A DNA stretch of 64,000 nt from an uncultured bacterium (GCA_947643715.1 CANRXB010000008.1:1-64000); one strand, 5' to 3'. Positions 1 through 10,038 are shown, numbered from the stretch's first letter. Notes: generated from the letters alone by a model not told the origin. Program-made: numbers and translations.

Positions 1-1609
<1,609 letters not shown>

Positions 1610-1730
1610 GATCGATTTCCTCCTGTTATATGAAGTGTATTTTCAACTTTACGGCGCGAGCCTCGGGGCGATCTTCCCCTGCGTCGTGCCTGTTCCCGGG
1701 GCCGTGCCCAGGCTTATGGGACAGCAAGCC

Positions 1731-2321
1731 TCAGTTCGCGACCTTGACCATGGAGAAGCGGATCACCTTTTCTCCACAGAGGAAGCCCTGCTGGAACACC
1801 TCTACGATGGTGTTCTCTTCGGCTGCCTCGTCGTCTATGTGCATGACGGCGTTGTGGCGGTTGGGGTCGAAGGTCTCGCCCAGGGCGGGGATGAGCTCCA
1901 CTCCCAGCGTGCTCAGCGCGTCCTGGAGGCCCTTCATGGTCATCTCCACGCCCTTTCGGTACGCCTCGTCGGCAGTGGGCTGCTTGAGGGCCCGCTCCAG
2001 GTTGTCGTACACGGGGAGGAAGGCGGCCACGGTCTGGGCCTTGGCCTCGGTCCACGCGCTCTCCTTCTCCTTGGCGGTGCGCTTGCGGTAGTTGTCGTAT
2101 TCAGCGGCCAGCCGCAGGTATTTGTCCGCGGCCTCGGCCAAAAGCTGGCCCTGGTCCTTCTTGGGCCGCTCGGGGGCCTGTGGGGGCTGCTGTTCCTGGG
2201 CCTCCTGCGGCCCGGCGGTCTCCGGGGAGTCGTTGGTCTCGGGGACCTCCTGCTCGGGGACGGCCTCGGTCTCGGGCTGTGCCTGCTCAGGGGCGGGGGC
2301 TTTCTTCTTTTCCTTAGCCAT
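1731..2321 (-). CDS. grpE: Nucleotide exchange factor GrpE
   Basis: GrpE releases ADP from DnaK. The 196-residue protein has a low-complexity acidic and proline-rich N-terminus (about residues 1-65), then the long-helix dimerisation segment with 'DKYLRLAAEYDNYRKRT' and the C-terminal beta domain ending in 'FLCGEKVIRFSMVKVAN', all typical of GrpE. It starts only 6 bases after the hrcA stop, so it belongs to the same heat-shock transcript. Length is normal for the family. Confidence 0.96.
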   Translation of the reverse strand: MAKEKKKAPAPEQAQPETEAVPEQEVPETNDSPETAGPQEAQEQQPPQAPERPKKDQGQLLAEAADKYLRLAAEYDNYRKRTAKEKESAWTEAKAQTVAAFLPVYDNLERALKQPTADEAYRKGVEMTMKGLQDALSTLGVELIPALGETFDPNRHNAVMHIDDEAAEENTIVEVFQQGFLCGEKVIRFSMVKVAN

Positions 2322-2327
2322 GGGCGT

Positions 2328-3392
2328 TCATTCCTCCTTTTCCGGCGTGCCGGGGGGCAGTTCGGGCTGGCCGAACAGCTTGGACAGGCCGTCCGCCACG
2401 TAAGACAGCTTGGCTGCGACCTTGGCGTAGTCCATCCGGGTGGGGCCCACTACGCCGATGACCCCCTTCATGCCGTCTCCGATGTCGTAACTGGCCAGCA
2501 CGACGCTGGTGTCTTTCAGCTCATCGGCCACGTTCTCCGGACCGATGAGGATCTTGGTGTCGTCGCCGCTCAAGGCGGGCAGGGCCAGGGCCTGGGCCAA
2601 GGAGCGGTCCTCGGACAAGTAGCTCATCAGCTTCTGGGCCTTGCCCACGTCCTGGTACTCCGGATGGTCCAGGATATGGCTGGCTCCGGCGGTGTGGACC
2701 GCGCTGTTCTCCAGTTCGTCCAGCACCTCCATGGCGAAGGACACCACCAGGGAGATCAGTCCGTAGGAGCTCCCCGCGGCGTGTTCCGCCATGCGCATCA
2801 GCTCCGGAGTGAGCTGGTCCAGCGTCTTGCCCACGAAAGCGGTGTTCAGCAGGGTGGTGAGGAGCTGGAGCTGAGGCTCGCTCAGATCGGCGGGCAGACG
2901 GAAGAGCTTGTTCTTCACGACGCTGCTGTCCGTCATCACCACGGCGATGAACGAGGCGCAGTCCACCAGGATGAGGTCGAACCGGCGGATGGTCAACCGC
3001 CGCACCCCTTCGGCCAGGGCGAAGGCGGGGTAGTTGGTGAGCTGGGACACCATGCGCCCGGCCTGATCGATCACCTTGTCCAGCTCCCGCATCTTGAGGT
3101 GCAGGGCGTCGTTTATCTGTTTGGTCTCCTCCAGGCTCAGCCGCTGTTCCTCCATCAGCTCGTTGACGTACAGCCGGTAGCCTTTCGGGGAGGGGATCCG
3201 TCCGGCGGAAGTGTGGGGCTGCTCCAGATAGCCATGCTCCGTCAGGTCGGCCAGATCGTTGCGGATGGTGGCGGAGGAGACCTTCAGCCCCGCCAGCTCC
3301 GCCAGCGCCTTGGAGCCCACCGGCTCCGCCGTTTCGATGTAGCTTTCCACCACGGCGCGTAAGATCTTCTTTTTTCGTTCGGTCAACTCCAA
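2328..3392 (-). CDS. hrcA: Heat-inducible transcription repressor HrcA
   Basis: HrcA binds CIRCE and represses class I heat-shock operons; its folding depends on GroEL. The 354-residue protein begins MELTERKKKILRAVVESYIE, the standard N-terminal winged helix, and has the expected 'SSATIRNDLADLTEHGYL' recognition region near residue 40. The start is a TTG at 3392, chosen because AAGGAGG lies 8 bases upstream; an in-frame TTG two codons later is less well placed. First gene of hrcA-grpE-dnaK, preceded by a perfect CIRCE, so autoregulated. Confidence 0.96.
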   Translation of the reverse strand: MELTERKKKILRAVVESYIETAEPVGSKALAELAGLKVSSATIRNDLADLTEHGYLEQPHTSAGRIPSPKGYRLYVNELMEEQRLSLEETKQINDALHLKMRELDKVIDQAGRMVSQLTNYPAFALAEGVRRLTIRRFDLILVDCASFIAVVMTDSSVVKNKLFRLPADLSEPQLQLLTTLLNTAFVGKTLDQLTPELMRMAEHAAGSSYGLISLVVSFAMEVLDELENSAVHTAGASHILDHPEYQDVGKAQKLMSYLSEDRSLAQALALPALSGDDTKILIGPENVADELKDTSVVLASYDIGDGMKGVIGVVGPTRMDYAKVAAKLSYVADGLSKLFGQPELPPGTPEKEE

Positions 3393-3416
3393 ACGAGCGG
3401 CCTCCTTTCCAAAAGC

Positions 3417-3443
3417 TTAGCACTCTTCTATCTGGAGTGCTAA
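3417..3443. promoter_or_regulatory. CIRCE operator (HrcA binding site)
   Basis: TTAGCACTC, nine bases, GAGTGCTAA: a perfect match to the CIRCE inverted repeat. It lies between the -10 element and the hrcA start, so HrcA bound here would block hrcA-grpE-dnaK. Confidence 0.98.
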
Positions 3444-3447
3444 AGAC

Positions 3448-3476
3448 AATGTACCACCACCCCCCGAAATTGTCAA
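3448..3476 (-). promoter_or_regulatory. SigA-type promoter of hrcA-grpE-dnaK
   Basis: Minus strand TTGACA (3471-3476), 17-base spacer, TACATT (3448-3453), immediately upstream of CIRCE. The rest of the 3393-3698 gap holds the hrcA leader and, on the plus side, the short leader of the PMT gene; no further gene is seen. Confidence 0.8.
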
Positions 3477-3698
3477 TAGCCCAGTTGTAAATTAAATGTG
3501 AATGGTGGGCGTTTGCCAAGGACAGGCCCCATCTTGGCACACCGTTGCTGAGATCGCCGGGGGCGTGCCGTTGCCCGGTCCTGTGCAAGAGGAAAAAAGG
3601 GGGCTTCCTTTTCCGGGCTTTTCGTAGTATGATACCAATGTATGGGCAAGCAGCCCTGTCAACGGAAGGAACGCGCCCGGCGCGTGATGGAGGTCGCG

Positions 3699-5966
3699 AT
3701 GATAAATCTACTGGCTCTGACCGCCTCAGCTCCCGCTCTCCCGGAGCAGAGCGCTCCGCTCACCCTCCAGGGGACGTGGGACGCGGTGATGCACGGCGTG
3801 TCTTGGTTCTTTGGGAACCTGTCCCCCGCCTTTGCCTGGGCGATCCTGGGGATAGCGGTATGCGCCGCTTTTTTCATCTATTATTGGATGTGCCTTCGGC
3901 CCAGGCCCCACAGCCTGGAGTGGATCGCCATGGCGGAAGAGCGGTCCAAGCCCCGGCGCATGACCCTCACCCTGCCATGCCACCCCATGGAGCGGCGGGA
4001 CATCCTGCCCGTCGTGCTCATCACGGCGGTATATGCGGCCACCGCGTTTTTCATGCTGGGCGATCTGTCCGGGCCCCATAGCTGTGCCAAGCTCCAGCAA
4101 GGGGACAGCGTGGAGTTCTCCTATGACCGGCCGGAGACCGTGACCACGTTGTCCTTCTACACCTCCCTGGGCACCGGGCACTATACGTTGGAGTGGGAGG
4201 ACGAGGACGGGGACTGGCAGGGCATCAGGTTGGATCAGCCCTATAACAGCCTGTTCAAATGGCAGGTGCTGGAGCTGGACCAGGTGGACCGGGACGGCAA
4301 GGAGATCGGCGCGGAGAACGGGAACGAGGGCAAGGAGCCGGTGGGTCCCATCACCGCTTCCCGCTTCCGCCTCACCGCGTCCAACGCCCCCCGGGAGGAG
4401 GGGCTGTGGCTGGCGGAGCTGGCGCTATGGGATGGGATGCGGCCCGTGGTCCCCGCTCAGGCGGACGAAGGGGCCGGGCCCTTGTTCGACGAGCGGGAGG
4501 TGTGGTCTGCCAAGCCCACCTATATGGACTCGGCCTACTTCGATGAGATCTATCACCCGCGCACGGCCCTGGAGCATCTGAACGGCATCTACCCCTACGA
4601 GGTGTCCCACCCGCCCTTGGGCAAGCTGATCTTGTCGATCGGCATCGCCATATTCGGCATGGTCCCCTTCGGCTGGCGTTTCATGGGCACCCTGTTCGGG
4701 GTGCTGATGGTGCCGGTGCTGTATATCTTCCTGAAAAACCTCTTCGGCAAGACCCCTGTGGCGGTGTGCGGGACATGCCTGTTCACGTTCGATTTCATGC
4801 ACCTGGTGCAGACCCGCATCGCCACCATCGACACATATGGCGTGTTCTTCATCCTGGTATCATATCACTTCATGTACCGCTGGCTGACCGTCCCCGCGGG
4901 GAAGAAGCTGCGCTGGTACATCCTGCCCCTGTTCCTGTCCGGCCTGTTCTGGGGGATCGGCTGCGCCTGCAAGTGGACCGTGGTGTACGCCGGGGCGGGG
5001 CTGGCCGTGCTGTGGCTGTTGGGCCTCATCTTCAAGGCGGGGGATTGGCGGGAAGCGGAGCGTCAGGCCCGGCTGACCACCGCGCCCCCGGAGGTCCGTC
5101 AGGAGGTGGCGGAAGCCATGTTCCAGGAGACCACGCCCCCTTGGGAGCGGCCCCAGGCGGCCTCCTTCACCGTCCACGTGGTGGGGACCATCCTGCTGTC
5201 GGTGGCGTTCTTCGTGCTCGTCCCGGTGTGCATCTACACCATGTCCTACTTCCCCTATGCCGTAGCCAGGGGGAACGAGAGCGGCTTTTTCGGGATGCTT
5301 CAGGAGTCCGCCGCGTGGCCCTTCACCCGGCTCCCGCAGTATCTTTCCGCCATGGCGCAGCCCCTGGCGGACGGCACGAAGCAGGGCTTTTTCGACGCGA
5401 TCCCCGACGCCAGCAGCGACCCGGTGGACATCATGCTGCGCAACCAGCATTTCATGTTCACCTACCACCAGGGCGTGCACACCCCGCATCCTTATGAGTC
5501 GTATTGGTATCAATGGATCTTCGACGGCCGTCCGATTCTGTATTACCGGGACTTGGACGTGCCCGGGATGAAGAGCCTGTTCGCCTCCTTCAACGATCCT
5601 CTGGTGTCCTGGACGGGGCTGCTGGCTTTCGTGGCCGTGGCCATCCAGACCGTGCGGCGCAAGTGCGGCAGGGGGCTGTTCATCCTCGTGGCCATCCTGT
5701 CCCAGTTCGTGCCCTGGCTCCCGATCGGGCGCATCCTGTTCGCCTATCACTACTTCCCCACGGTGCTGTTCCTGTGCTTCGCCATCGCTTACCTCATGGA
5801 CGACATGATGACGCGCAGGCGCAAGGGATACCGGCTGGCGGTGTACGGCTTCACCGGCTGTACCGTGGTGCTGTATGCGGTGTTCTATCCGGAGCTCATC
5901 GGGATCTATGTGCCGGTCCAATATAGCCAGTATCTCCTGCGCTGGTTCCCGAGCTGGCCCCTCTAA
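3699..5966 (+). CDS. Membrane PMT-family glycosyltransferase (dolichyl-phosphate-mannose--protein mannosyltransferase-like)
   Basis: Multi-pass membrane protein of 755 residues. Two N-terminal hydrophobic segments (about residues 40-60 and 95-115) flank a cytosolic loop. Next comes a hydrophilic beta-rich stretch (about 120-265, with 'VEFSYDRPETVTTLSF' and 'ASRFRLTASNAP') that looks like a discoidin/carbohydrate-binding-like insertion. Then the PMT core: 'YFDEIYHPRTA' holds the acidic catalytic motif of GT-C enzymes, followed by 'YEVSHPPLGKL', and many transmembrane helices to the C-terminus. GT-C/PMT enzymes transfer a sugar from a polyprenyl-phosphate donor on the outer membrane face; the substrate here is unknown. 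Start ATG 3699 chosen over upstream in-frame codons because GGAGG sits 5 bases before it. Confidence 0.85.
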   Translation: MINLLALTASAPALPEQSAPLTLQGTWDAVMHGVSWFFGNLSPAFAWAILGIAVCAAFFIYYWMCLRPRPHSLEWIAMAEERSKPRRMTLTLPCHPMERRDILPVVLITAVYAATAFFMLGDLSGPHSCAKLQQGDSVEFSYDRPETVTTLSFYTSLGTGHYTLEWEDEDGDWQGIRLDQPYNSLFKWQVLELDQVDRDGKEIGAENGNEGKEPVGPITASRFRLTASNAPREEGLWLAELALWDGMRPVVPAQADEGAGPLFDEREVWSAKPTYMDSAYFDEIYHPRTALEHLNGIYPYEVSHPPLGKLILSIGIAIFGMVPFGWRFMGTLFGVLMVPVLYIFLKNLFGKTPVAVCGTCLFTFDFMHLVQTRIATIDTYGVFFILVSYHFMYRWLTVPAGKKLRWYILPLFLSGLFWGIGCACKWTVVYAGAGLAVLWLLGLIFKAGDWREAERQARLTTAPPEVRQEVAEAMFQETTPPWERPQAASFTVHVVGTILLSVAFFVLVPVCIYTMSYFPYAVARGNESGFFGMLQESAAWPFTRLPQYLSAMAQPLADGTKQGFFDAIPDASSDPVDIMLRNQHFMFTYHQGVHTPHPYESYWYQWIFDGRPILYYRDLDVPGMKSLFASFNDPLVSWTGLLAFVAVAIQTVRRKCGRGLFILVAILSQFVPWLPIGRILFAYHYFPTVLFLCFAIAYLMDDMMTRRRKGYRLAVYGFTGCTVVLYAVFYPELIGIYVPVQYSQYLLRWFPSWPL

Positions 5967-5990
5967 GATCTACGGAAAGGGATGACCGAA

Positions 5991-6806
5991 ATGTATCTTT
6001 GCGATCTGCACAGCCATTCGAAGATCTCCCCCGACTGCGACGTCCCGCTGCGGGAGATGGTCCTGGCGGCTATAGACGCCGGGCTCCAGGAGTTTTGCGT
6101 CTCCGACCATCACGATCTGCTGGACTATGACGGCCTGCCGGCGACAGTGTTCGATTGGCCCGCCGCCAAGGCCCAATACCATGCGGTGAAGGAGGAGCTG
6201 GGGGACAGGCTCACGCTCCGGCTGGGGCTGGAGCTGGGCTCCGCACCCTATGACCCGGGAGCCGCCCGCATGGCCCTGGCCCAAGGGGGAGAAGAGCTGG
6301 ACTTCGTGCTGGGATCCCTGCACAACTGGATCGGCTTTCGGGACAACGGCCTGCTGGACATGACCAGCTACCGGGGCGACGAGGCCCTGGCGCGCTTGGC
6401 GATGGAGTCCACCCTGGACCACACCTGGACCCTGGTCGCTCAGATGCCCGACTGCTACGACAGCCTGGCCCACGTCAGCTATCCCCTGCGGTATATCCAC
6501 AACGATGGGATCGCGCTGTCGATGGAGGACTATGAAGAGCGGGTGCGGGCCATCTTCACCGAAGTGGCCAGGACGGACCACGCCATGGAGGTGAACGTCT
6601 GGCATGGGGCCGACCTGGACTCGTGGCCGACGCTGCTGGCGTGGTTCAAGGAGTGCGGCGGGAAGCTGGTGACAGTGGGGGCGGACGCCCATCGTCCCCA
6701 GGCCGTGGCCGCCGGGATCCCCCAGGCCCTGGAGATGATGAAGGCGGCGGGGTTCGACTATGTGACCACCTATGAGCGGCGCAAGCCGCTGCTCCATAAA
6801 TTATGA
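5991..6806 (+). CDS. PHP-domain phosphoesterase, histidinol-phosphatase (HisJ)-like
   Basis: 271-residue PHP superfamily protein. The N-terminus 'YLCDLHSHSKISPDC' supplies the first metal ligands, 'CVSDHHDL' the second, 'VLGSLHNW' the third, and 'VTVGADAHRP' near the C-terminus the last pair, so the trinuclear metal site looks intact. Closest in layout to HisJ-type histidinol-phosphatases, but no his genes are nearby, so the substrate could be another phosphate ester. Start ATG 5991 has AAAGGG nine bases upstream; the ATG at 5982 overlaps that site and is less likely. Lies 24 bases after the PMT gene, probably co-transcribed. Confidence 0.85.
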   Translation: MYLCDLHSHSKISPDCDVPLREMVLAAIDAGLQEFCVSDHHDLLDYDGLPATVFDWPAAKAQYHAVKEELGDRLTLRLGLELGSAPYDPGAARMALAQGGEELDFVLGSLHNWIGFRDNGLLDMTSYRGDEALARLAMESTLDHTWTLVAQMPDCYDSLAHVSYPLRYIHNDGIALSMEDYEERVRAIFTEVARTDHAMEVNVWHGADLDSWPTLLAWFKECGGKLVTVGADAHRPQAVAAGIPQALEMMKAAGFDYVTTYERRKPLLHKL

Positions 6807-6825
6807 TCGGAAAGGATCTGAGGAT

Positions 6826-7263
6826 ATGAAGATCTCCCTTGCCAGCGATCACGGGGCCTATGAGCTGAAAGAGCGGCTCAAGGCCCATATGGCCGAGCAG
6901 GGCCATGAGGTATTGGACCAGGGGACGTATGGTCCCGAGAGCTGCGACTATCCCGATTTCGGCCGTGCCGCCGCCCGTCTCGTGTCGGATGGGACCTGCG
7001 ACCGGGGAGTGGTGCTGTGCACCACCGGGATCGGTATGTCCATGGTGGCCAACAAGGTGGAAGGGGTGCGGTGCGCCCTGTGCCACGAGCCGCTGTCTGC
7101 GGAGATGACCCGCCGCCACAACGACGCGAACGTGCTGGCCATGGGCGCGGGGATGGTGGGGCCGGAGCTGGCGCGGCGCATCCTGGACGTGTTCCTGACT
7201 ACCCCCTTCGATGGCGGCCGGCACCAGCGCCGGGTGGACAAGATGATGGAAGAGGAGCGATGA
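6826..7263 (+). CDS. rpiB: Ribose-5-phosphate isomerase B / RpiB family sugar-phosphate isomerase
   Basis: Interconverts ribose 5-phosphate and ribulose 5-phosphate in the cytosol. The 145-residue protein starts MKISLASDHGAYELKERL and has the 'CTTGIGMSMVANK' active-site loop with the catalytic base cysteine, then 'RRHNDANVLAMGAG' for phosphate binding: all RpiB hallmarks. Length is typical. ATG 6826 is preceded by AGGAT; the longer frame upstream overlaps the PHP gene and is unlikely. LacA/AlsB-like isomerases share the fold, so the exact sugar is not proven. Confidence 0.9.
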   Translation: MKISLASDHGAYELKERLKAHMAEQGHEVLDQGTYGPESCDYPDFGRAAARLVSDGTCDRGVVLCTTGIGMSMVANKVEGVRCALCHEPLSAEMTRRHNDANVLAMGAGMVGPELARRILDVFLTTPFDGGRHQRRVDKMMEEER

Positions 7264-7309
7264 CCGCGCCCGCCGGTGGGGGAGCCCGTTCGGGAGGGCA
7301 GGGACGGCC

Positions 7310-7951
7310 ATGAGGTTCGTCATGTCGTATAGCTGCGGCAAGGACAGTACCCTTGCCCTGCATAAGATGATAGAGGCAGGGCATACGCCCGTGTGCCTGC
7401 TGGTCATGGTGGATAAGGACGCCGATCGGTCCTATTTCCACGGAGCCGATCGGGAGATGCTCCAAAGGTACGAGCGGGCGCTGGGTCTGCCGCTGCTCCT
7501 GTGCCCGTCTGACGGGACGGATTATCCCACCGCCCTGGAGGATGGCCTGCGGGAAGCGAAGGGCCTGGGCGCGGAAGGAGCGGCCTTTGGGGACATCGAC
7601 CTGGAGGACAACAGGCGGTGGGAGGAGGCGCGGTGCCTCCATACGGACCTGGTCCCGTTCTTCCCGCTGTGGCAGTGCGGCCGGGAGGACAACGTGCGTG
7701 AGATCCTTCGCCTGGGCTACCGCTGCCTGATCAAGAGCGTCAACAACACCTTGCTGCCGGAGAGCCTGCTGGGAAGGTGCATCGACGAGGACGTGATATC
7801 CGTCATGAAGGACGCTGGGGTGGACATCTGCGGAGAGAACGGCGAATACCATACCCTGGTCATCGACGGGCCGGTCTTCAAAGCTCCGCTGGGGCACGAC
7901 CTGGGCGGTGTGCTGCGCTTCGGGGAGTATTCTGTCATCGATGTGAGGTAG
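7310..7951 (+). CDS. DUF71/COG2102 family ATPase (diphthine--ammonia ligase-like, possible B12 salvage)
   Basis: 213-residue PP-loop (N-type ATP pyrophosphatase) protein: 'MSYSCGKDSTLALHKM' is the SGGKDS-type ATP loop, and 'GENGEYHTLVIDGPVFK' is the family's C-terminal signature. In archaea and eukaryotes the family includes Dph6, which amidates diphthine; bacteria lack diphthamide, and published comparative genomics proposed a role in B12 salvage for bacterial members. Here it converges on an ECF transporter/DUF4430 pair next to the B12-dependent pdu operon, which fits that proposal but does not prove it. Preceded by rpiB at 46 bases. Confidence 0.85.
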   Translation: MRFVMSYSCGKDSTLALHKMIEAGHTPVCLLVMVDKDADRSYFHGADREMLQRYERALGLPLLLCPSDGTDYPTALEDGLREAKGLGAEGAAFGDIDLEDNRRWEEARCLHTDLVPFFPLWQCGREDNVREILRLGYRCLIKSVNNTLLPESLLGRCIDEDVISVMKDAGVDICGENGEYHTLVIDGPVFKAPLGHDLGGVLRFGEYSVIDVR

Positions 7952-7976
7952 GGTCCGAGCCCCTGCACATAGAGAA

Positions 7977-8007
7977 CGGCCGACCGGCAAATGATGCCGG
8001 TCGGCCG
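7977..8007. terminator. Bidirectional terminator between convergent genes
   Basis: A 12-base-pair perfect stem (CGGCCGACCGGC / GCCGGTCGGCCG) with a 7-base loop between the DUF71 gene and the ECF gene. The flanking sequence is only moderately T-rich. Confidence 0.7.
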
Positions 8008-8011
8008 CTGC

Positions 8012-8560
8012 TTATTCGTTTCCTGACGGCTGCTCCGTCTGACGGCCGCTCCGCATCCCGTGGTAGAGCCGTTCCAGCAAACGGCGCAACGGGACGAAGA
8101 GCAGGAGCGCGATCGCGAAATTGCCCACGCAGTGGAGGATGTCGAAGGGGATGCAGTTGATCCACCAGGTGACCCCTGCGGCCCAGCCTCCGGTGATGAA
8201 ATATACCGGGGCGCACAGCGTGCCGAACAGCAGCCCGAAGGTGGCGGACAGGATGGCCCAGCCCAGGGGACTGGTCATCCCCCGGAGCAGCCACGCGGCG
8301 ACGGCCAAGACCAGCCAGATGTACAGATAGTTGATGGACCACAGGTTCAGGCCGTAGAGCACGAACTCCAACGATACATAGACGTAGATCGGGTATAACG
8401 CCTTGCGTCCGAAGGTGACGGCGAACAGCATCACCATCAGGGAGACTGGCTCGATGTTGGGCAGGCCCGCCATGGCCACCTTGGCCGCGAAGGTCATCCC
8501 GCCCAGGACGCCGAACAGCGCCACTTCGGACAGGGTGACCCTGACCCGATGCTTATCCAA
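8012..8560 (-). CDS. ECF transporter S component, probably for a vitamin/cobalamin-like substrate
   Basis: Hydrophobic protein of about 182 residues with roughly six membrane segments, for example 'VALFGVLGGMTFAAKVAM' at the N-terminus and 'NCIPFDILHCVGNFAIALLL' at the C-terminus. Size and the N-terminal Ala/Gly-rich helix fit the substrate-binding S subunit of energy-coupling-factor transporters. EcfA/EcfT are not in the window, so it would use a shared module. The likely start is a TTG at 8560 that overlaps the DUF4430 stop; no strong ribosome site is visible, suggesting translational coupling. Substrate is inferred from its DUF4430 partner and the adjacent B12-dependent operon. Confidence 0.75.
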   Translation of the reverse strand: MDKHRVRVTLSEVALFGVLGGMTFAAKVAMAGLPNIEPVSLMVMLFAVTFGRKALYPIYVYVSLEFVLYGLNLWSINYLYIWLVLAVAAWLLRGMTSPLGWAILSATFGLLFGTLCAPVYFITGGWAAGVTWWINCIPFDILHCVGNFAIALLLFVPLRRLLERLYHGMRSGRQTEQPSGNE

Positions 8561-8948
8561 TGGTGTAGACCAGGGAGAAGCGGTCTCCGTCGTGGACGGG
8601 GACCTCGCTGGCGCCGGTGGCGGCAGCTTCCCCGTTCTGAGACAGGGACCAGTATGCGCCGTCCTCCTCATAGACCGCCTCTTCTCCGTCCACCTCCAGG
8701 ATATACAGGCCGTAAGGGCCCTGGTTGTCGGGCACCAGGCCCTCGCTCACCAATACCTCCGCCAGATACTCTTCGTCGGTGGTGTAGGTGAAGGACTTGG
8801 TGCTCTCGTCTTTGTGGACCACTTCCACAGTGATGGTCTTGCTGCCGGCGCTGGTGGCGGGCCGGGTGGAGAACCAGACGGCGGCCAGGACGACCAGGAG
8901 CACGGCCAGGACGGCCGCGCCGATGGCCACGGTTTTGTTGTTCTTCAT
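8553..8948 (-). CDS. Membrane-anchored DUF4430 protein (transcobalamin C-terminal-like domain)
   Basis: 131 residues: one N-terminal membrane helix (about residues 7-27, 'VAIGAAVLAVLLVVLAAV') and an extracytoplasmic domain with 'YLAEVLVSEGLV', 'GPYGLYILEVDG' and 'YWSLSQNGE', the pattern of DUF4430. That domain resembles the C-terminal domain of transcobalamin/intrinsic factor and is often coupled to ECF transporters, as here. No lipobox is seen. Translated from ATG 8948 with AAGGAG nine bases upstream; its stop overlaps the ECF start. Confidence 0.85.
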   Translation of the reverse strand: MKNNKTVAIGAAVLAVLLVVLAAVWFSTRPATSAGSKTITVEVVHKDESTKSFTYTTDEEYLAEVLVSEGLVPDNQGPYGLYILEVDGEEAVYEEDGAYWSLSQNGEAAATGASEVPVHDGDRFSLVYTIG

Positions 8949-8997
8949 TCTCTATCTCTCCTTCCGAGCGGACGGACCGTTCGTTTTTCCTATTTCG

Positions 8998-9026
8998 ACT
9001 ATAGACAAAGGCCGGTGCGATGTCAA
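8998..9026 (-). promoter_or_regulatory. SigA-type promoter of DUF4430-ECF pair
   Basis: Minus strand TTGACA (9021-9026), 17 bases, TATAGT (8998-9003). The leader to the DUF4430 ATG is about 40 bases, too short for a cobalamin riboswitch. Confidence 0.8.
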
Positions 9027-9103
9027 TCGTAATTATTTGCTGCGGCTGAAGGACGGCAAAAAAACACCAGGCGCGCGCACCTGCGTTCCAAAGCTGTCCC
9101 TGC

Positions 9104-9140
9104 GAAAAGCCGCCCGGCGGGCGTGGCCCGTCAGGCGGCT
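9104..9140 (-). terminator. Terminator of the pdu operon
   Basis: Just after pduV: AGCCGCC stem paired with GGCGGCT around a GC-rich loop, followed on the minus strand by TTTT. It separates the operon from the DUF4430 promoter. Confidence 0.75.
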
Positions 9141-9145
9141 CTGGT

Positions 9146-9652
9146 TCAAAGCTGTCCGTATTTGTCGGAGAGGACGGTCCGCTGGCGGTTCGCCTCCTCC
9201 TCAGAGTCCCAGGGGAGCACGTCCCCCGGTTCCTTCAGGTAGTTGAGGATCTGCCAGATCCCTTTCCCCTTGTAGGCGCTCACATGGAAGATGGGCTGGC
9301 AGCCGGCCATCTCCAACCAACCGTGGGCCCGCTGGATATCGCCGTTCTCCCGGTCGATCTGGGTGACGATGCCGATGACGGGGCGGTTGCAGCAGGCCGC
9401 CACACAGGGGGGATAGAGGGAATAGGGCTCGATGGTGCTCAGCAGCAGCCCCACCACGTCCGCCTCATAGGAGTACAGTGCCAGGGCCCGGCCCAGGTTG
9501 GCGGTCTCGGCGTACTCCCCCGGCGTGTCGATCACCACGCTGTGGTGGTTGACATACTGGGTCTTGTGATACGCGATGGTGTCCCCCCGCAGCGCCTGGG
9601 TGAGCGTGGTCTTGCCGCACTCGCTGCGGCCCACGAACATGATCTTCTTCAT
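9146..9652 (-). CDS. pduV: PduV/EutP-family microcompartment GTPase-like protein
   Basis: 168-residue Ras-like P-loop protein: 'FVGRSECGKTTLTQAL' is the Walker A loop, 'VVIDTPGEY' the switch II/G3 DxxG-like site and 'IVTQIDREN' the G4 region. PduV-type proteins are linked to microcompartment positioning or to the shell protein PduU. ATG 9652 overlaps the pduU stop (ATGA), showing coupling; the longer open frame upstream runs over pduU out of frame and is not coding. Last gene of the operon. Confidence 0.9.
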   Translation of the reverse strand: MKKIMFVGRSECGKTTLTQALRGDTIAYHKTQYVNHHSVVIDTPGEYAETANLGRALALYSYEADVVGLLLSTIEPYSLYPPCVAACCNRPVIGIVTQIDRENGDIQRAHGWLEMAGCQPIFHVSAYKGKGIWQILNYLKEPGDVLPWDSEEEANRQRTVLSDKYGQL

Positions 9653-10038
9653 GTCTTCGTGATATCGCACACGGTGAAGCCCAGCTTGTTTTGCAGGAAG
9701 CTCTGGATCCCGGCCATGGCCGACTGCACGTTGGAGATCCGCCCGGTGAAGATCAGCGTGCCGCTGAAGCGGTCGATGAAGCCCATCTCCACCTTGGAGG
9801 TCTTCAGGGCGATGTCCCCTGCGATGACCGCCGTCTCCGACGGGCACAGACACAGGATGCCGATGGCGGACTGCTTGTAGTCCAGGTTGGGGTCCAGGCC
9901 CAATTTTTTGTAGATGATCTCGTCCGGGCTGGCGATGATGTGGGCCAGGGTCACCTGCTTGCCTGGGACGGTCTCCTGGATGATGCGGAGTTTCCCTTCC
10001 GCGGACGCGCCGAGATTCAAAAGATCTTTGGCTTCCAT
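9649..10038 (-). CDS. pduU: Microcompartment shell protein PduU (circularly permuted BMC domain)
   Basis: 129 residues. After an N-terminal extension that in PduU forms a beta-barrel cap ('LRIIQETVPGKQVTLAHII'), the permuted BMC fold follows, with 'SAIGILCLCPSETAVIAGDI' and 'DRFSGTLIFTGRISNVQSAM'. Forms hexameric shell tiles. Start ATG 10038 has AAGGAG ten bases upstream. Confidence 0.92.
   Translation of the reverse strand: MEAKDLLNLGASAEGKLRIIQETVPGKQVTLAHIIASPDEIIYKKLGLDPNLDYKQSAIGILCLCPSETAVIAGDIALKTSKVEMGFIDRFSGTLIFTGRISNVQSAMAGIQSFLQNKLGFTVCDITKT

Noticed and set aside
8949-9145. Cobalamin riboswitch before the DUF4430/ECF genes
   Set aside because: The transcript leader predicted from the promoter is about 40 bases, and no B12-box-like sequence is present.
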